A stretch of 64,000 nt of DNA from Spodoptera frugiperda. Its lineage: Eukaryota > Arthropoda > Insecta > Lepidoptera > Noctuidae. This document shows positions 26,520 to 39,239 of this stretch, piece after piece. The DNA is taken from positions 9,403,774-9,467,773 of the forward strand of contig NC_064219.1 of assembly GCF_023101765.2 (NCBI RefSeq), read 5' to 3'. The position numbers and the translations under genes were made by a program. How positions within the stretch are numbered: the stretch's first letter is position 1; the number at the start of each line of letters is the position of its first letter. Under the pieces are notes generated by a model, which saw only the letters and a program-made list of their open reading frames with translations, had not been told where the DNA came from and did no database searches.

Positions 26520-26688
26520 CTCCAACTGTGGCTCTAGTTCAGGTCTGTGTGGTAAAGGTGGTCTTCTGGGAAGGTCTTGCAAGTCTTCGTATAGAGGAGC
26601 TGGTGGCGGAGCTCTGCGCTGGGAGCCACTGCCTTGTGTTGGTGCTGATGACTTCGACGGGAGTAGATTGGTGACTTTCCGTTTATGT
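26520..26688 (-). CDS. Third coding exon: basic and proline-rich juxtamembrane tail
   Basis: A 169-bp exon lies between the acceptor cttccacag and the donor ggtaagg. Its first base completes Lys231, and the remaining 56 codons encode residues 232-287, ending in phase 0. It starts with the basic stop-transfer residues HKRK. It then carries RAPPPAP (256-262, a class I RxxPxxP SH3-ligand pattern), APLYEDL (261-267, a YxxL motif at Tyr264) and PPLPHR (274-279, a class II PxxPxR pattern). These suggest a cytoplasmic adaptor-binding or endocytic-sorting tail. That role is inferred from short motifs only. Confidence 0.75.
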
Positions 26689-27827
26689 CTGTGGAAGAAA
26701 AATGTTGTTGTAGAATTAAATTGGTCTTTTAAAATATTTTGTTTTACTGGTCCTTATCTAAACTGATCTCTTCTTTGACTTTCAAATGATACTTGTGAAA
26801 TCACAAAGGATTATACTCATATAAAGCCATGGACAGGATGGATACTAAACACAATTATTTGCCAGTCAGTAACCGACCTAAAAAAATGGATTCCATATTT
26901 GACTGCATTAAGCACCTACTATTTATTAGGTATATTTTTTACATCGCATCTTTATCAAGATTGAATAAACTACTAAACTTATACAGCCTATTTAACGGTC
27001 AAAAATATGACATTATTCCTATCAGCGATCAACAATATTCAACCCGGATGAAACTTGGTGATACCAAGTGCCCAGTTATATGAATGAGATTATCAATAAG
27101 TGATATGGATGCAACGTTATTGTATATGGGAGCTTTGATGGGCTATAAAATATTCTTATTAATATATGTCTAAATGCCGTATTTCTACATTTGGCATTTG
27201 GCCTTATTTTTGAGTTAAATAATGCTTTAGCTGATACAAAACGTTTACGAAAAGTTTATTAAGTATTTTGGAGCTAATGATTGAGAACATGTTAGCAGAA
27301 ATTCTGTAGTAGTAACTATAAAAGTCACCGTACTACATCAGTAAAATATAATTACTGTATGAGAACAATAAACCTTAATATTGTTTAACATTTAGTAACT
27401 CATGAACAAAGAGGTAATTTACTTTTAATTTACGCTTCAAGCTTAATCATAACTTCGACACGTTAATGTAATTTTCTAAAACTAAATACACCAGCATTTT
27501 CTATTTCAAAACCTATTAATCAATTTCAGCAATAAAGCAATAAGATTCGAGTCATAATATTAATTAATTTTACTTTTTGATCCTAAATTATTTGGAGTGA
27601 TCCTATTGAGAGCACTTGTGAAGAATTGATTGGTTGTTAAAAGCCAAAGTAATTGACGAATTAAAGCCAATTACTATGATTATTAAATTGAGATCATTTT
27701 TAGAACTAATTTATTTATTGACAAGCTTTGACACATTTGTAAAATATAATTTGTGGAAGAATATTTATAATATTAAAAAGGGGGCTTACGTTCAGTACCC
27801 ATAGTATAAGTTTGCTTTATCAGAGGT

Positions 27828-27971
27828 CTTAGTACGACTTTGTTATACGTTTGACGAGATCGAAACCAGAGTGCGTTCGGTGCTCTGATTGGCCAGCTCG
27901 AATGAACCAACCAATGAACAATCAAAGCGCTGAACAAACTCTCGTTAAACGTAAAGCAAACTCATACTAAG
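27828..27971 (+). mobile_element. 144-bp hairpin MITE
   Basis: The ends form an imperfect inverted repeat of about 32 bp: CTTAGTACGACTTTGTTATA on the left and the inverse of CTTAGTATGAGTTTGCTTTA on the right, each running on to ACGTTT(G/A)ACGAGA. A CTCTGATTGG / CCAATCAAAG-type inner pair is also present. Extra terminal-repeat-like sequence just to the left (27800-27820) suggests a nested partial copy. Related pieces are at 6570-6680 and 4572-4610. Confidence 0.5.
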
Positions 27972-28371
27972 GCTACAGAAAAGGACTCTTGTTGATATGA
28001 TGGTAATAATGATGATGAGCAGACTCCATTGTTTACACACAAACATTTTTCTATAGGTTATCAAACGAATGTTCAACAATACAAAGAGTATTTTCTTCAA
28101 AATATTATCAAGAGTACATTAGTTCCAGTTCAGTTATATTCTACCTTTCAATTACGTATAAAGAAAACTTATTATAAACACATTAGATACGGCAACTTCA
28201 CTTCCCAAAGCAGATGTTTTAATTTCATATTTTTCAACATATTATTTTTTGATAGAGTGGTGTTTGAGAACTGTGATGGGTTCTGTATTACTTTTATTAT
28301 TTGTGTAAAAGGAAAGTATTGGAATTCAATCGATCTTTGTTATGTGATTGAGTGATATGAGAAATATGGGG

Positions 28372-28470
28372 AAATCCGGCTCGAAAAGCAGGATGGGTGG
28401 TTTTTAGTCAATAAGAGTCTTACACTGCCTAACCTAGCCCTAGGCGGCAGAAGTCGTTGCTTTGACTACC
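28372..28470 (+). repeat. TCAGTAAGAGTCTGA repeat, copy 4
   Basis: It has CCGGCTCGAAAAGCAGG, GGTTTTTAGTCAATAAGAGT and CTAGGCGGCAGAAGTCG. It lies in the 17.4-kb intron. Confidence 0.5.
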
Positions 28471-29869
28471 AACCCCTCCCTTTAAAAACAGATGCCTAAA
28501 TAAACACAATATTCATTTAGGATTCAGTTCAATTCGATTTTATTTTACAAAAAACTATAAAAGACACCGTATTGCATTGCATTGGACACCTTTTAAAAAT
28601 CAGCTTACGGTGTTTGCATTACTAATACGGATCTCTAACTTCAGGTAGCGGTTTCGGTTTTTGAGTACGGATAATTTTATTATACGAAGGACTAATCACA
28701 GGGTTGTTATAATTGGGATAATTCGAATAAAGTGCGGTCTAGCAGATTGAGATGTTGCGGTAAAAAAATGGCATATGCTTTTAGTTTTTTTGGATGCATT
28801 TTTTGTTGATATTTACTTTATAATTTTAGTGAAGTGGATTTTGTTAGTCAGGATATTATTAAAAGCTATTGAATCGTTGGTATAATGGTTTGATAATATT
28901 AATATTAAATATTAGTATTACGATTAATAAGATTATGATCAAAAGGCTTTTTGTTTGCTTTGGGAGCACTTGAGAATTATTTAGAAACTAGTTTTGGTAG
29001 ATTAAGGGTAAAAAATATATTGCTTTTAATGCCTTGGTTTTAAAAACTATTTAAACACAATTTCACACTAAATACCTTAAATAATACGTGTGTAACTTAC
29101 TAAACCAACCAAACAGATTAAGTATTCCCAAGCTTCACGTAAACAGCTCAAAAAGCTATAAAATTAAAATCCGAAACAATAAAACTTGGTAATCCTGCGT
29201 TTTTTTCGTGTACAAATAATGTCGGTTGCATGCGACAAGTCGGTGCGACAAAGACATCGTGCGCGAGTCGTGTCGACCACCCACTGGAGAGAGCCCGCGG
29301 ATATTGTAGTCAGTGGATTTTGAAGTGGCGTTTGACACTTTTTTTTTGTAACTAACATTGTTTTTTTGAAGTAATGTTAAGATTTTATTTTAATTGTAAT
29401 TATTGTTTGTTTAAGTTCTATAATTTAACGTAACTTTTTTATTAGAATATTACATTAAAGGTGTTTTTAAATGTTAGCATCTGTAACGCAAGTTGTGAAT
29501 TAAAAGAAGGCAAATGATTATTATTGGAATATGTAAAATCGTATACTTGCTCTTAATTCATAATTAAGTTAAGAATCTTTATTTGAATTTCGGAACTGTG
29601 TTATTTTTTACTTTTATAGTCAATATTACAAAAGTCAATTGGGCAATGCAATTCAAACACACCATAGTTGTGGTACACCCAACGAAATCTACGTCGGCGT
29701 CGCATACCTTATCTGTTATCTCATTTTTTAAAGATAAAACTACTCTAGCTTCCTTAAAACATTAATCTAAACTAATCTCTATAATCATTCAGATAAAGTG
29801 GGTAATCCACTGAACTTTAAAGTTTGACATATGACGTATACAAACTAGTGGTGGGAAGCGAAACTTTGT

Positions 29870-30090
29870 GTCGCCCATCGATAAAACCAATAAAATAAAT
29901 CAACTTAATACCGAGCGACAGTAACCAGTAAATAAAAATAATTTGATTTCATGTCGCGATTCAGTCGATATCGATAAAAAAATCTGTAATTAATTTACAT
30001 ACTCTATCCAAATCGATTGTTTAATTCTGTTAAGATTAGACCAATTTATGTGAATCGATTAGGTTATTCGAATCTGATTTTAATCGATTA
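29870..30090. promoter_or_regulatory. Cluster of CGATA/ATCGATT motifs
   Basis: Within 220 bp there are several ATCGAT-containing sites, including a perfect TATCGATA at 29969-29976. TATCGATA is the Drosophila DREF element, and CGATA clusters bind the insulator protein BEAF-32 in Drosophila. Function in a moth is not known from this sequence. Confidence 0.25.
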
Positions 30091-30537
30091 GGAATGTTCG
30101 TTTCTTTGGGTTTAATAAGTAGATTGGTTGGTTATAAATATTTATTAGAAATTTAGGAAGTTTGGGTACAAGTTTCAAGTTCTACTAAGGAAATGAGTTA
30201 ATGACAATTACGGAATAGATTTCTCGGAAAACGGTTACCGTTCGTACTTAAATATTAACTCGATTAATTTATTTAAGTTACTTGCAACGGGAAATGAAAT
30301 CACCGGGAGCGAGAAATACATTACGTCACCTACTAGAATAAATAGTTTATAATTAAAGGGAAATTAAATTATAATGATCTTTCCTGTACGTTATAAGTAA
30401 ATGGTATCTAGTATCTCTGTAGGGCTTATGTACCTAAGATATTTATTATTTACTTAAATAGTATTTTACATTAAATATAGAATAATGTTTTTATGATATG
30501 TAAAGAGGCGTATACTGCATAACACATCTAGTTTTCA

Positions 30538-30680
30538 CCAGTTTACTGGGGTTCCAGCTTGAAAAGCAGGAGTAGGAACAGGGTAATTTTGAGTCAGTCC
30601 GATACTCTGTCTCGCCTTGCCTAAGGCGAGAAAAGTTATTGGAGAAAAGTTATTGGAGAAAAGTCATAATAAAAAGATTT
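30538..30680 (+). repeat. TCAGTAAGAGTCTGA repeat, copy 5, with small tandem duplication
   Basis: It has TTTACTGGGGTTCCAGC, GAAAAGCAGGAGTAGGAAC and CGCCTTGCCTAAGGCGAG. The core has lost a few bases (GAGTCAGTCCGATACTC). A unit of about 15 bp (GAGAAAAGTTATTG) occurs twice, with a third partial copy, near 30629-30668. Confidence 0.5.
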
Positions 30681-31619
30681 CACCTGTTATGTTATTTGAT
30701 GGATAATAAATAAAAGAAGAGCTAGATTTTATTTCAAATTCAGGGCTGCTATTAGGCCTACGCAGAATTTCTGAATAATACGAGTTACTCCCACGATCCT
30801 TAGGCTTTTTCGACAATGTACCTCCTAAAAGTAATCCATTAAAATGTATACCTGATCGACAACCACAATTTTGTATGTATGCCCTGAGGGTCTAAGTTAA
30901 GTACTAAATCAAAAAATATGTTTTCAAAAAATGGCTCCATCAACACTTTTAGTGCCTTTTATTTAGGAACGTGGTGACGAAAAATATATAAATAATAATA
31001 GAATTCGTGAAAAAATGTGAAAAAAAGCCATTTGCGATATTAAATTTTATGCCTCTTTTAATATCGCAAAATGAACGTTTCTTCCATTTGTTGGTACATA
31101 GAAATGTTTGAGGTTTTTCTCCGTCGTGAATATTAGAACCGGGCTTGACTTTAGTTGTACAACTTGGGATATTTGTTTGAGGGGAAGCTGTGAAATGATT
31201 TTACAATCATTGCCTTTCAGCAACCATTTTAAAGCGGTAATGAAAATATTTGTGGACTTGAAAGAATGATTATATATTTCTACTTATTCAACTACTAGAT
31301 AGTTAACATTCAGAACATATAATTACGACAAACAAGCCACGATTCCAGTCTCATTGTTAAAATGAAGAATTCCCTTATTTTGGCCAACTTGTCGCGGAAT
31401 AAGACATTATTTTGACATTGACTTTCGAAACGTTTCATGAAAAGATCAACTTTTAAATAGAGTTGCCCAACTCACTTCTACCATAACACCATGACACAAC
31501 TCTTAATGAATATCAATTTCATTCACAATCAACATGTACATTCACAACACTTGAAGAAACCGCAATTCTGTCAACAGTCACAAGCAACACTCGCCTAATC
31601 ATCCTAGTACTACTACAAA

Positions 31620-31835
31620 ATCGTAGTCGACTTTAGCGTTTTGTCGATGACCGCAGGTGTCGTATTACTCGGGTCTCGGGTCTCGTGTAGTGGCACGTCA
31701 CTAAGTCTATACGACGTATTATGAAGGTGATTGACGTCCACCTCAAGTTAGAAAGACGTGTTCATCGCATGACAGGTGTGATGCGTGACACTTGACGCGT
31801 GAAATGACGTAACGTGCTCGCCTGTCACGCATTTT
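31620..31835. promoter_or_regulatory. CpG-rich patch with TGACGT and T-box-like motifs
   Basis: The patch is GC-richer than its surroundings and contains TTGACGTCC and ATGACGTAACG (CRE-like) and ACAGGTGTGATG (T-box half-site AGGTGTGA). It is bounded on the right by poly-T stretches. No open frame crosses it. A regulatory role is inferred only. Confidence 0.2.
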
Positions 31836-32054
31836 TTTATTTCAATATTTTTTTTTTTTGTGAAGTAGGGTAACGATTTTTTTTTTTGGCTGAATTGGTA
31901 ACGTGACGTGGTTGGGTGTTCCTTTTTTACATAATTATGTATTTTAATTTCAAATGTTATTGAAATTTTGTAACAATTTTTAAGTCGTAGAAGTCATTGA
32001 AAATCGCCTTAACAGAATGTGAATCAAAACCCAATACTTGGATCTCCGGAGCTG

Positions 32055-32195
32055 CGGGCTGCCTAGCAGGTTTACCGGGGCTCCGACTGGAAAAGCTGGA
32101 GTAGGAACGGGATGGTTTTTAGTCAGTAAGACTCTAACACTCCCTCTCGCCTCGCTTAGGCGCGAGAGTAGCCATAGTATGATTTTAACCGCTTA
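32055..32195 (+). repeat. TCAGTAAGAGTCTGA repeat, copy 6, most complete
   Basis: It runs GGTTTACCGGGGCTCCGAC, AAGCTGGAGTAGGAACGGG, GGTTTTTAGTCAGTAAGACT, CTCGCCTCGCTTAGGCGC and ATGATTTTAACCGCTTAAA. It serves as the reference for the family. Confidence 0.55.
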
Positions 32196-32617
32196 AAAAA
32201 GTACATGGATCTCAAAAACTGTGTAACCCTTTAAAATAAGTAAACCCCAAAGTTTCTAGTATGTTAACGCCTCTCCTATATACAATATACATGCCTATAC
32301 ATATACGAGTATAAAGTTGTGGTTACTCCCACACTTACATGGATACCTACAGCACACGCTAATGTAATTAGATTTACGTCAAAGTAACCGCACAATGGAG
32401 TAACTTACTAACGGGTATCGTGCTTTAATCCTGCTTCAGTAATATTAACTGTTACGTTTTGAATATTATATTTCTTACAATATTCATTTCGTTTCCTTTG
32501 TGGTACATTGAATTAGTTTGCGTTCGTTTTCAACGTTGTACCGTTAAAAAATATTACTGTTGAAAAGGTATAGTCTATGAATACTTCTTGGATCTAATAT
32601 TGGGTTATATATAATAT

Positions 32618-32752
32618 TACCCTTAAATTCCTAACCCCAAAAGGCCGGCAACGCACTTGTAACGCCTCTGGTGTTAGTATCCATGAGCGGCGGTGATTGC
32701 TAATCATCAAGTGATCCGTCAGGTCGTTTACCGGCTTATTCCATAAAACAAA
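32618..32752 (+). repeat. LINE-tail-like dispersed repeat, 3' part
   Basis: It contains AAAAGGCCGGCAACGCACTT, CCTCTGGTGTTAG, GGCGGTGATTGCTAATCATC and TTCCATAAAACAAAAAC. It is 5'-truncated with an A-rich end. Confidence 0.55.
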
Positions 32753-35137
32753 AACTATGGGGCCTTTTCTGTTGAGTTCGTAATTTAAAATATAATACAA
32801 TGAACTTACACTGAACAAAAATACAAGGTGACATCGAGTAAGTAGTATTACGATTCTTACATACGTGTTTTGCTTTCTACTCTTTCATGAATTGAATCGC
32901 ACAATGGCTTGTTGCTGTATTACAGAATGAAATTCTGTTCACTGAAATCCAAACATCCTTCTTTAACCGATTCCGTTAAATATACATTGACATAATTACT
33001 ATCACTTTGGAAATTAAGACATTAACTTAAGAAGAAAGTGTCTGAACTAGTTTACAAGTTTCGTAATTTTCCCAGGGCACTTTGGTACATGGTCATAAGC
33101 CCGTTGATAGGTCAAACCTCCAACTATCTACTAGTATTACCATGTTAACAAATCTTATCTATAACACCATAAAATTCCATCAGGTAGTATCCCAACGTTG
33201 ATGGGGGTCCAATTAGAGCAACATCCGTTGATAACAGCTCAGTGAACACGCGTTAGGTGGCGCCTGGGAAGTGTGAGAGTGCCTTTAGTTAGACATTATT
33301 ACGTGTCGAATGGAAATCATTAGAAATTTGATATGTCAATGCTGTCAATGGAATATTTCTTTTGAACGAAACAAAACTAGACTGTTTTTCATCAGCAGAC
33401 TTAAATTTTTTATTTAAAGAAGCATAGGAATAGCAATTTTAATTCAAAAACATAATCTAACCACTATTTTAATGGCTTCTAATTTGTAGATAACAAAAAA
33501 GATCGTATTCAAATGATTATGAGAATAGACACTGAAATTCAGAATAATAAATTAATGAAGTCATTAAGACATGGTATGTAGAGCTTTTCCAGCCACACTA
33601 ATGGACTTAGTAGCTCGTAAATATACAGTTTTTATTGCCAACTGCTTTAATAAACTACTTGAGTAATCAGGAAGATTAATGCAACGCTTATTTCACTTCC
33701 CTTCAGAGGGGTAAGAATATAATTTCTATTTATAAACATACACAAACGGAATGTAAACAACATTAGAACTTTCAACGGCATATTTCTTATAGGCCGATGT
33801 AAATCAAGGAGTAATAAAACGTCAAAATTATGACAGCACCAATCTCTATCAAATTACAATCGACCGCCATCAAATTCACACACGTAATTGGTGAACAAGA
33901 GGTGTCAAAATTCTACAGAGGGTTGAAAGCGTTGAACTGAGTCGGGGCTTAAACAAAAGAAGATTAAGTTACTGTAAAGTTCCTTGCGTGATACTGACAA
34001 CGTAGTCTGTAAGCACTTAGCCGAAGTATGGAGTTTAAAGTAGCATCGCTTGTTCCACGGTTAGCAAAGAGACTTCGTTAAGTGTATTAGTGTAGGTGAA
34101 TATTTGTTCTAGATGTCGCTTTCAAGGAGAATTTTCACGAAGGAAGAATTCCACATACCGAATAACGCTTTTAAAGGTATATACCGGGAATACCGGCAAT
34201 AGGATTTTGCGCTCGGGAATGGAGACAATGGGAACGCAAACGCGATGTAGGATTTCCTTTTAAATTCAGTAAAGAGAATTGGCAAACCACATATTTTGAA
34301 AGGCAATAGACTGCTGGAGATTTCGTAGGTTGGATAAATATAAGATAGAAAATTTCGTTCCAAATATTATAATATGAAAAGGTGATATTTAGATTACCGC
34401 GTATTTATTAAGCTTTTTCATTGTGAATGTAATATTAAAACCTTGACGAAGATTAGATGAGATGAGCGCTAAGGATTTATTTTTTATTACTCAGACAAAA
34501 GAATGAATTATTGTAGACTAGAAGTAACACCACAGACTACTGGTAACTTCTTCACCAGCAATGTTTAGAAGAATGCAACTAAAACATAAATAGCAGTAAT
34601 TTCTAAATATCTACAAATCTCCTGAACTATTCAGCGTTTTGATAATCGTATATCATGTACAGACATAACATTATTATGTTGAAAATTTGCTCGATAACCT
34701 TCCCCTTATGATGTAACTACAATATTCCAATCAAACATCTACTTCAGCCAAGAATTTAATTGTATCCTAGTCTTTCAAGTCAGTAATAATACAAACAAAG
34801 CCTTATTCGGGGGTCTAGTCAAGAGTCAAAGGTTTTGTAATTAATTAAAGAGCTTAGGGAGCAAGTTTATATTATGTAGCTGTTCTTGGTTAGTAATCGA
34901 AGTATGGCGTGATCGTTATTAGGTTTGTGGAATAGGCCTTTGATGTTCGATTCAATATTTATGTTTTGTTGTTGTAAAAACTAGTAGCATGTTATGAAGA
35001 TATACGTAACGGTTTGTATTTTTGGTTTTCCAAGTTTGCATAGATGAAAATATTGTATCTAAAACCCATTTTGTGTCAGTTATGTTATGGAGTCAAAAAA
35101 AATTTTTGATTATAGGCTGATTAATTCCAACTTTCAA

Positions 35138-35440
35138 GTGTGGTCCGGAGAGCTATGTTTCGGCACGAATGGGCAGGCTCAACCGGATTGATACCACAGC
35201 CTCTAACTTTGCGCTGTGTGAGTCCTCACTCACACAGCCTTCGGTAACCTCTTACCGAAGGCCCAATTACCCCCTTTCCCAATCATCTTAATCCCCGATT
35301 ATCCAACAACCCTTAAATTGTTAATCCCCAAAAGGCCGGTAGCACACTTGTTACGTCTCTGGTGTTTCGGGTGTCCATGGGCGGCGGCGATTGCTTACCA
35401 TCAGGTGGTCCGTCTGCTCGTTTACCGGCTTATACCAAAA
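35138..35440 (+). repeat. LINE-tail-like dispersed repeat, most complete copy
   Basis: About 300 bp from GTGTGGTCCGGAGAGC through GGCACGAATGGGCAGGCTC, GGTAACCTCTTACCG and AAAAGGCCGGTAGCACAC to GGCGGCGATTGCTTACCATC. It ends TATACCAAAACAAAAATG. It is the reference copy for the family in this window. The A-rich end and 5' truncations of sister copies suggest spread by reverse transcription. Confidence 0.6.
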
Positions 35441-36001
35441 CAAAAATGACAGAACCAATAATAGTTCTACACACGTTATATCAAAATAAAATAAACTCAT
35501 AGAAGTAACAGTTTTCACAAACACTATTACGTTACATTTTGTCAAGTCGGTAAAGTTTTGAAAGAGGAAATTGGCATCGAAGTTCGTCCCAACAACTGTA
35601 GGACTAGCTAGAAAAATATTCTAAATTGTTATTGCTTTTCGCATCTTCATACGAAGTTTTCTGTTTGCTACCCAGCATACTGTTCTCATCGTCTGTTTTA
35701 TTTTTGATGTATGATATAAAATGTATGAAAATTAGAACACAAAGAGTCTTTATGTACCGTTCACATTCATATCGACTGTTGAGAGGCTAATTGATCGAAG
35801 AGTTTTTTTAGTCATATTGAGTTATATTCATCATTCGATGGAGAAAAATTCGGGGATTTCGGATTTCGAATTTCACTTAGATCAATTAATTATTAGCCTT
35901 TCAACCTTCGATAGAATGCGAGCGAATATTTGGCTATTTATAGGTACCTATGCAATTTTACTTTTATAATCAAACAAAATGTGTGATTTTTATCCAACAC
36001 A

Positions 36002-36205
36002 ACATCATCACGCCTTCCCCGAAGAGGTAGGTAGAGGTGCACATTACGGCACGTAATGCCACTATACAATGTACACCCATATTTCACAATTTGTGTTATA
36101 AGACCCATGTAATAGGAGCTGAACCTATTGCCATAATTATACTGGATACAATTCCAGACTCCGTGATAACCCAGGAATCGAACCTGACCACTCAACTAAC
36201 GACTG
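36002..36205 (-). mobile_element. tRNA-derived SINE copy, minus strand
   Basis: It has the same order of blocks as the 40.1-kb SINE when read on the minus strand: box B (minus-strand form of GGAATCGAACC), AGTCTGGAATTGTA, ATGGCAATAGGTTC and the closing CCTCTTCGGGGAAGGCGTG. No clean target duplication is visible, so it is older. Confidence 0.65.
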
Positions 36206-38295
36206 CTTTTTACCAGTGTACGATAGATCTAGTATGTAACACAAGAAGTATCGAAATCCATAAATAGGTAGCATCCAAAATAAATATGGTATGCAGGCAT
36301 TCAATTGTTTCAACCATATAACTGGCATTACAATTAACATATGAGATAAAAAACAAAACAAAATATTTACTTTTTAAATCTAAGGCATGAACACAATGGT
36401 GGTAGAAACGACTGTTTTGAATATAGCGTGTCATTGTGCTGGGACACATGAACGGAAAGTTTTATAGCTGATTCAGTATTGTATAGAAAGTGCTTTCTGT
36501 ATGGCAATAGACCACCTATTATTTAAAATTAAATTAGTAAAGTATATGCGGCGAAAGGTTCATGTTATAATGACAACATTTCTCTCTGTCATTTCGATAA
36601 ATTGAACAACTACATTGATCACGTTTTCTATGAATTATCATGGCAATAATGATTTTATTTTGACTTTAAGCTAAAACTAAGAAAGAAATGATAAAACAAT
36701 GCCAACCACTATTTTCATAACCTTTTATTTATCTTAAATGTTTGTTGTTCAAGTATAATTTATTTTAGCCTCAAAGGTAGCTTTTCTGTGACCTTTGGAC
36801 AGGTATTTTGACTAAGATCAATTGTGGCTTATTCCACTTTTTGAAACATCAATGAATTTATCACTTAATGTCAGAAAATTCAGACATTAAGCAACTGATT
36901 ACTTAGGTGAAACTTCATAAATAATGAATTAGTTAATCAATGAATAAATTCTGACACTTCCTTTATTGGACGTCCATTCTCCTGCTATTTCATTATTTAA
37001 AATAGAAGTGTAAAGAACATTTTAAATACGGTCAGTATTATAGGAACTTCACAGCAGTGTGTCCGGACTACGATGCGTGAAATGCACCCAAGCAATTCAA
37101 ATCAGCGCAAGCCACAAAAACAGAATTGAGATATTATGCAAATACCTGATTGTATGCAGATGGTCGATAATAGGCTACACTTAGAAATCGACGTTCAATT
37201 CTCCATAATGAGTGAGACAATAGGCTTAATAAAGCCGTTGACTGTACAAGGTTTTGATCAAGATTGTGCTGGTAATTGGCCTGTGAGTTGGGCGGGGTCT
37301 AGAAATTGCATGGTGTTTGAATATTGTTCACAAAAAATGTTGCGCTCTAGTAACCATTTTGGGGTCAGCTTTGTATGTACCTTTTTTTGTCTTTCGGTAC
37401 ATAATTTACATATCTTGCCAGCTTATAAATGTTGGATAGGATATCCCGTAATTATTTCGGTTTTTATTGCATATGGCCTCCTAATTCCGGTATGGCAGAA
37501 TTAGGGGGCGCGTTTCGGACTCTATAAAACAGTGGAATTATTTGGATTTTTCAACCGTGACTCTTTTTGGTAAATTGGCGCCTTTAAAAGTATAAAGCTA
37601 AGTTTTTAAACTGTTGTTGTCTTTTGTTATAACACTCATCCAAATATTTTTTAAAGTATTTTGACATACAATAAGTACTTACTTGAAAATAAAAAAAAAA
37701 CTACAATGAGTAGGTACTTAAGAAAATTAAAAAAAAAACACTATTCATTCAAGAAAAAGCATCAGAGAAAAACACACACATACAACAATAATTTCTCAAC
37801 AAACAATAGCCCAGAAAAAAGTAATTATTTTTTAAATTAATTACCAGCGTAAAACCAAGCAACTTTCTCTCGGTTTACTAATATCATTTTTCTTTAAAAA
37901 TAAATGTTCAAGCCACTAGAGCGAATGGTACTAAGCTTTTATACAGGTCGGCCGTTGGGTGAAGTGGTGGGCCCGAACAAAGCCCAGTAAATAGTGTATT
38001 GTTCTTAGAATCCCAGCCAGAGGGCTTCTAACAAGTTCGTGGGGTTTCAAGATCACAATTTTATTTTAAAGGGGTTGTTAGACTCGTGTTTTACGGTGAG
38101 AGCAGTTGAAAAGAATCTGGGTTTTGTTTTAATTTTTTTTTTGTGTGCGGTTCAGTCATTTTATTTTTGGGGTTCTGAGCTTAGAGTGTTGAGTTCAGAG
38201 CTAGAAGGGTGATTGAGTAGTTGATAAAATTACAGTAGCAATGTAATTTGAAAACGTGTTGACTGGAGAGTTATAGGAGTAATTTTTTTTTTCTA

Positions 38296-38482
38296 AGATT
38301 CTTTGGACACCACTAACAAACAGTGAAGGAAAATATCGAGAGGAACCTGGGCTTTTAATTTGTAATTATAAGTTTAAAATCGCCAAACCCGCATTGAGCG
38401 AGCGTGGTGATTAATGCTCAAAGCTTTTCTGTGTGAGAAGAGGCCTTTGGTCAGCAGTGGCCACTCGTAGGCTGATGATGTG
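38296..38482 (+). repeat. RTE-type 3' tail repeat
   Basis: It contains GACACCACTAACAAACAGTG, the block GCATTGAGCGAGCGTGGTG, and AGAAGAGGCCTTTGGTCAGC, ending in GCTGATGATGTGAT. The last part parallels the end of the RTE LINE (GAGGCCTTTGTTCAGCAGTGG). Probably a truncated LINE or LINE-tail-mobilised SINE. Sister copies lie at 63730-63880 and 10190-10285. Confidence 0.5.
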
Positions 38483-39239
38483 ATTATTTTCTTAATTTTA
38501 ATATTGTTTCTTATATCAAGTCCATAGGTAAGAACATAATGATGTGAAGAGAGTTACAACACCGCTGTTGAGCGTTCTGTGAAGTTGCCGACGGAAAGTT
38601 TTGTATTTAAGTTATCCGTACTTTAGTTTTAGGACAGTTTATACTGATGAAGTTTCAATGTCTGTTAGAATTTTGTTACTTGAATTAGGTAACTATACAA
38701 GGTGTTTGGGAGATTGACCGACACAATTTTTAGGAGGCCACTTCTACCCCTTGTAATAACTGATTCCATTGAACTGTTGTGTGTTGTTTCCGTAAAAATA
38801 TAGGTACGGTAAATTAGTAAAAATACGAGATTTTTACAACACACTGAATAATTTCTATGACATGTAGCATACTGTTAGAAAGGGCAAGTTAGTTAAGTCA
38901 AGAACTGGGACGTTAAAAAAATAAAGGTGAAAAAAATGTTTCGGTCCATGCGCCATTCTCAAAAGACCCTTAACAGAAAATATACTCCATTATTGAGTTA
39001 GCAACGACAAATTGAAAACAAAAGAATTAATTAAATAAAAAGAAAAAAATGTTAACGTAAGTCCTTTCACATTTCCACGCTAAAAAATGGCATCCCTACT
39101 TAAAATTCTGTGAGCCCTCCACTAATACACAATTAAACCTTTCCCATCATTAATTCGCAAAAAGACAAGGGATTGATGTCTCAATCGTGTTTATTTCAAT
39201 TACAAATCAGCTTTAATATTCATATGCCGAAAGCTATAA

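Noticed and set aside
37136..37504. A 122-codon plus-strand open frame in the large intron
   Set aside because: No recognisable domain, no splice context, AT-rich codon use like its surroundings, and it lies inside a host intron; most likely chance.
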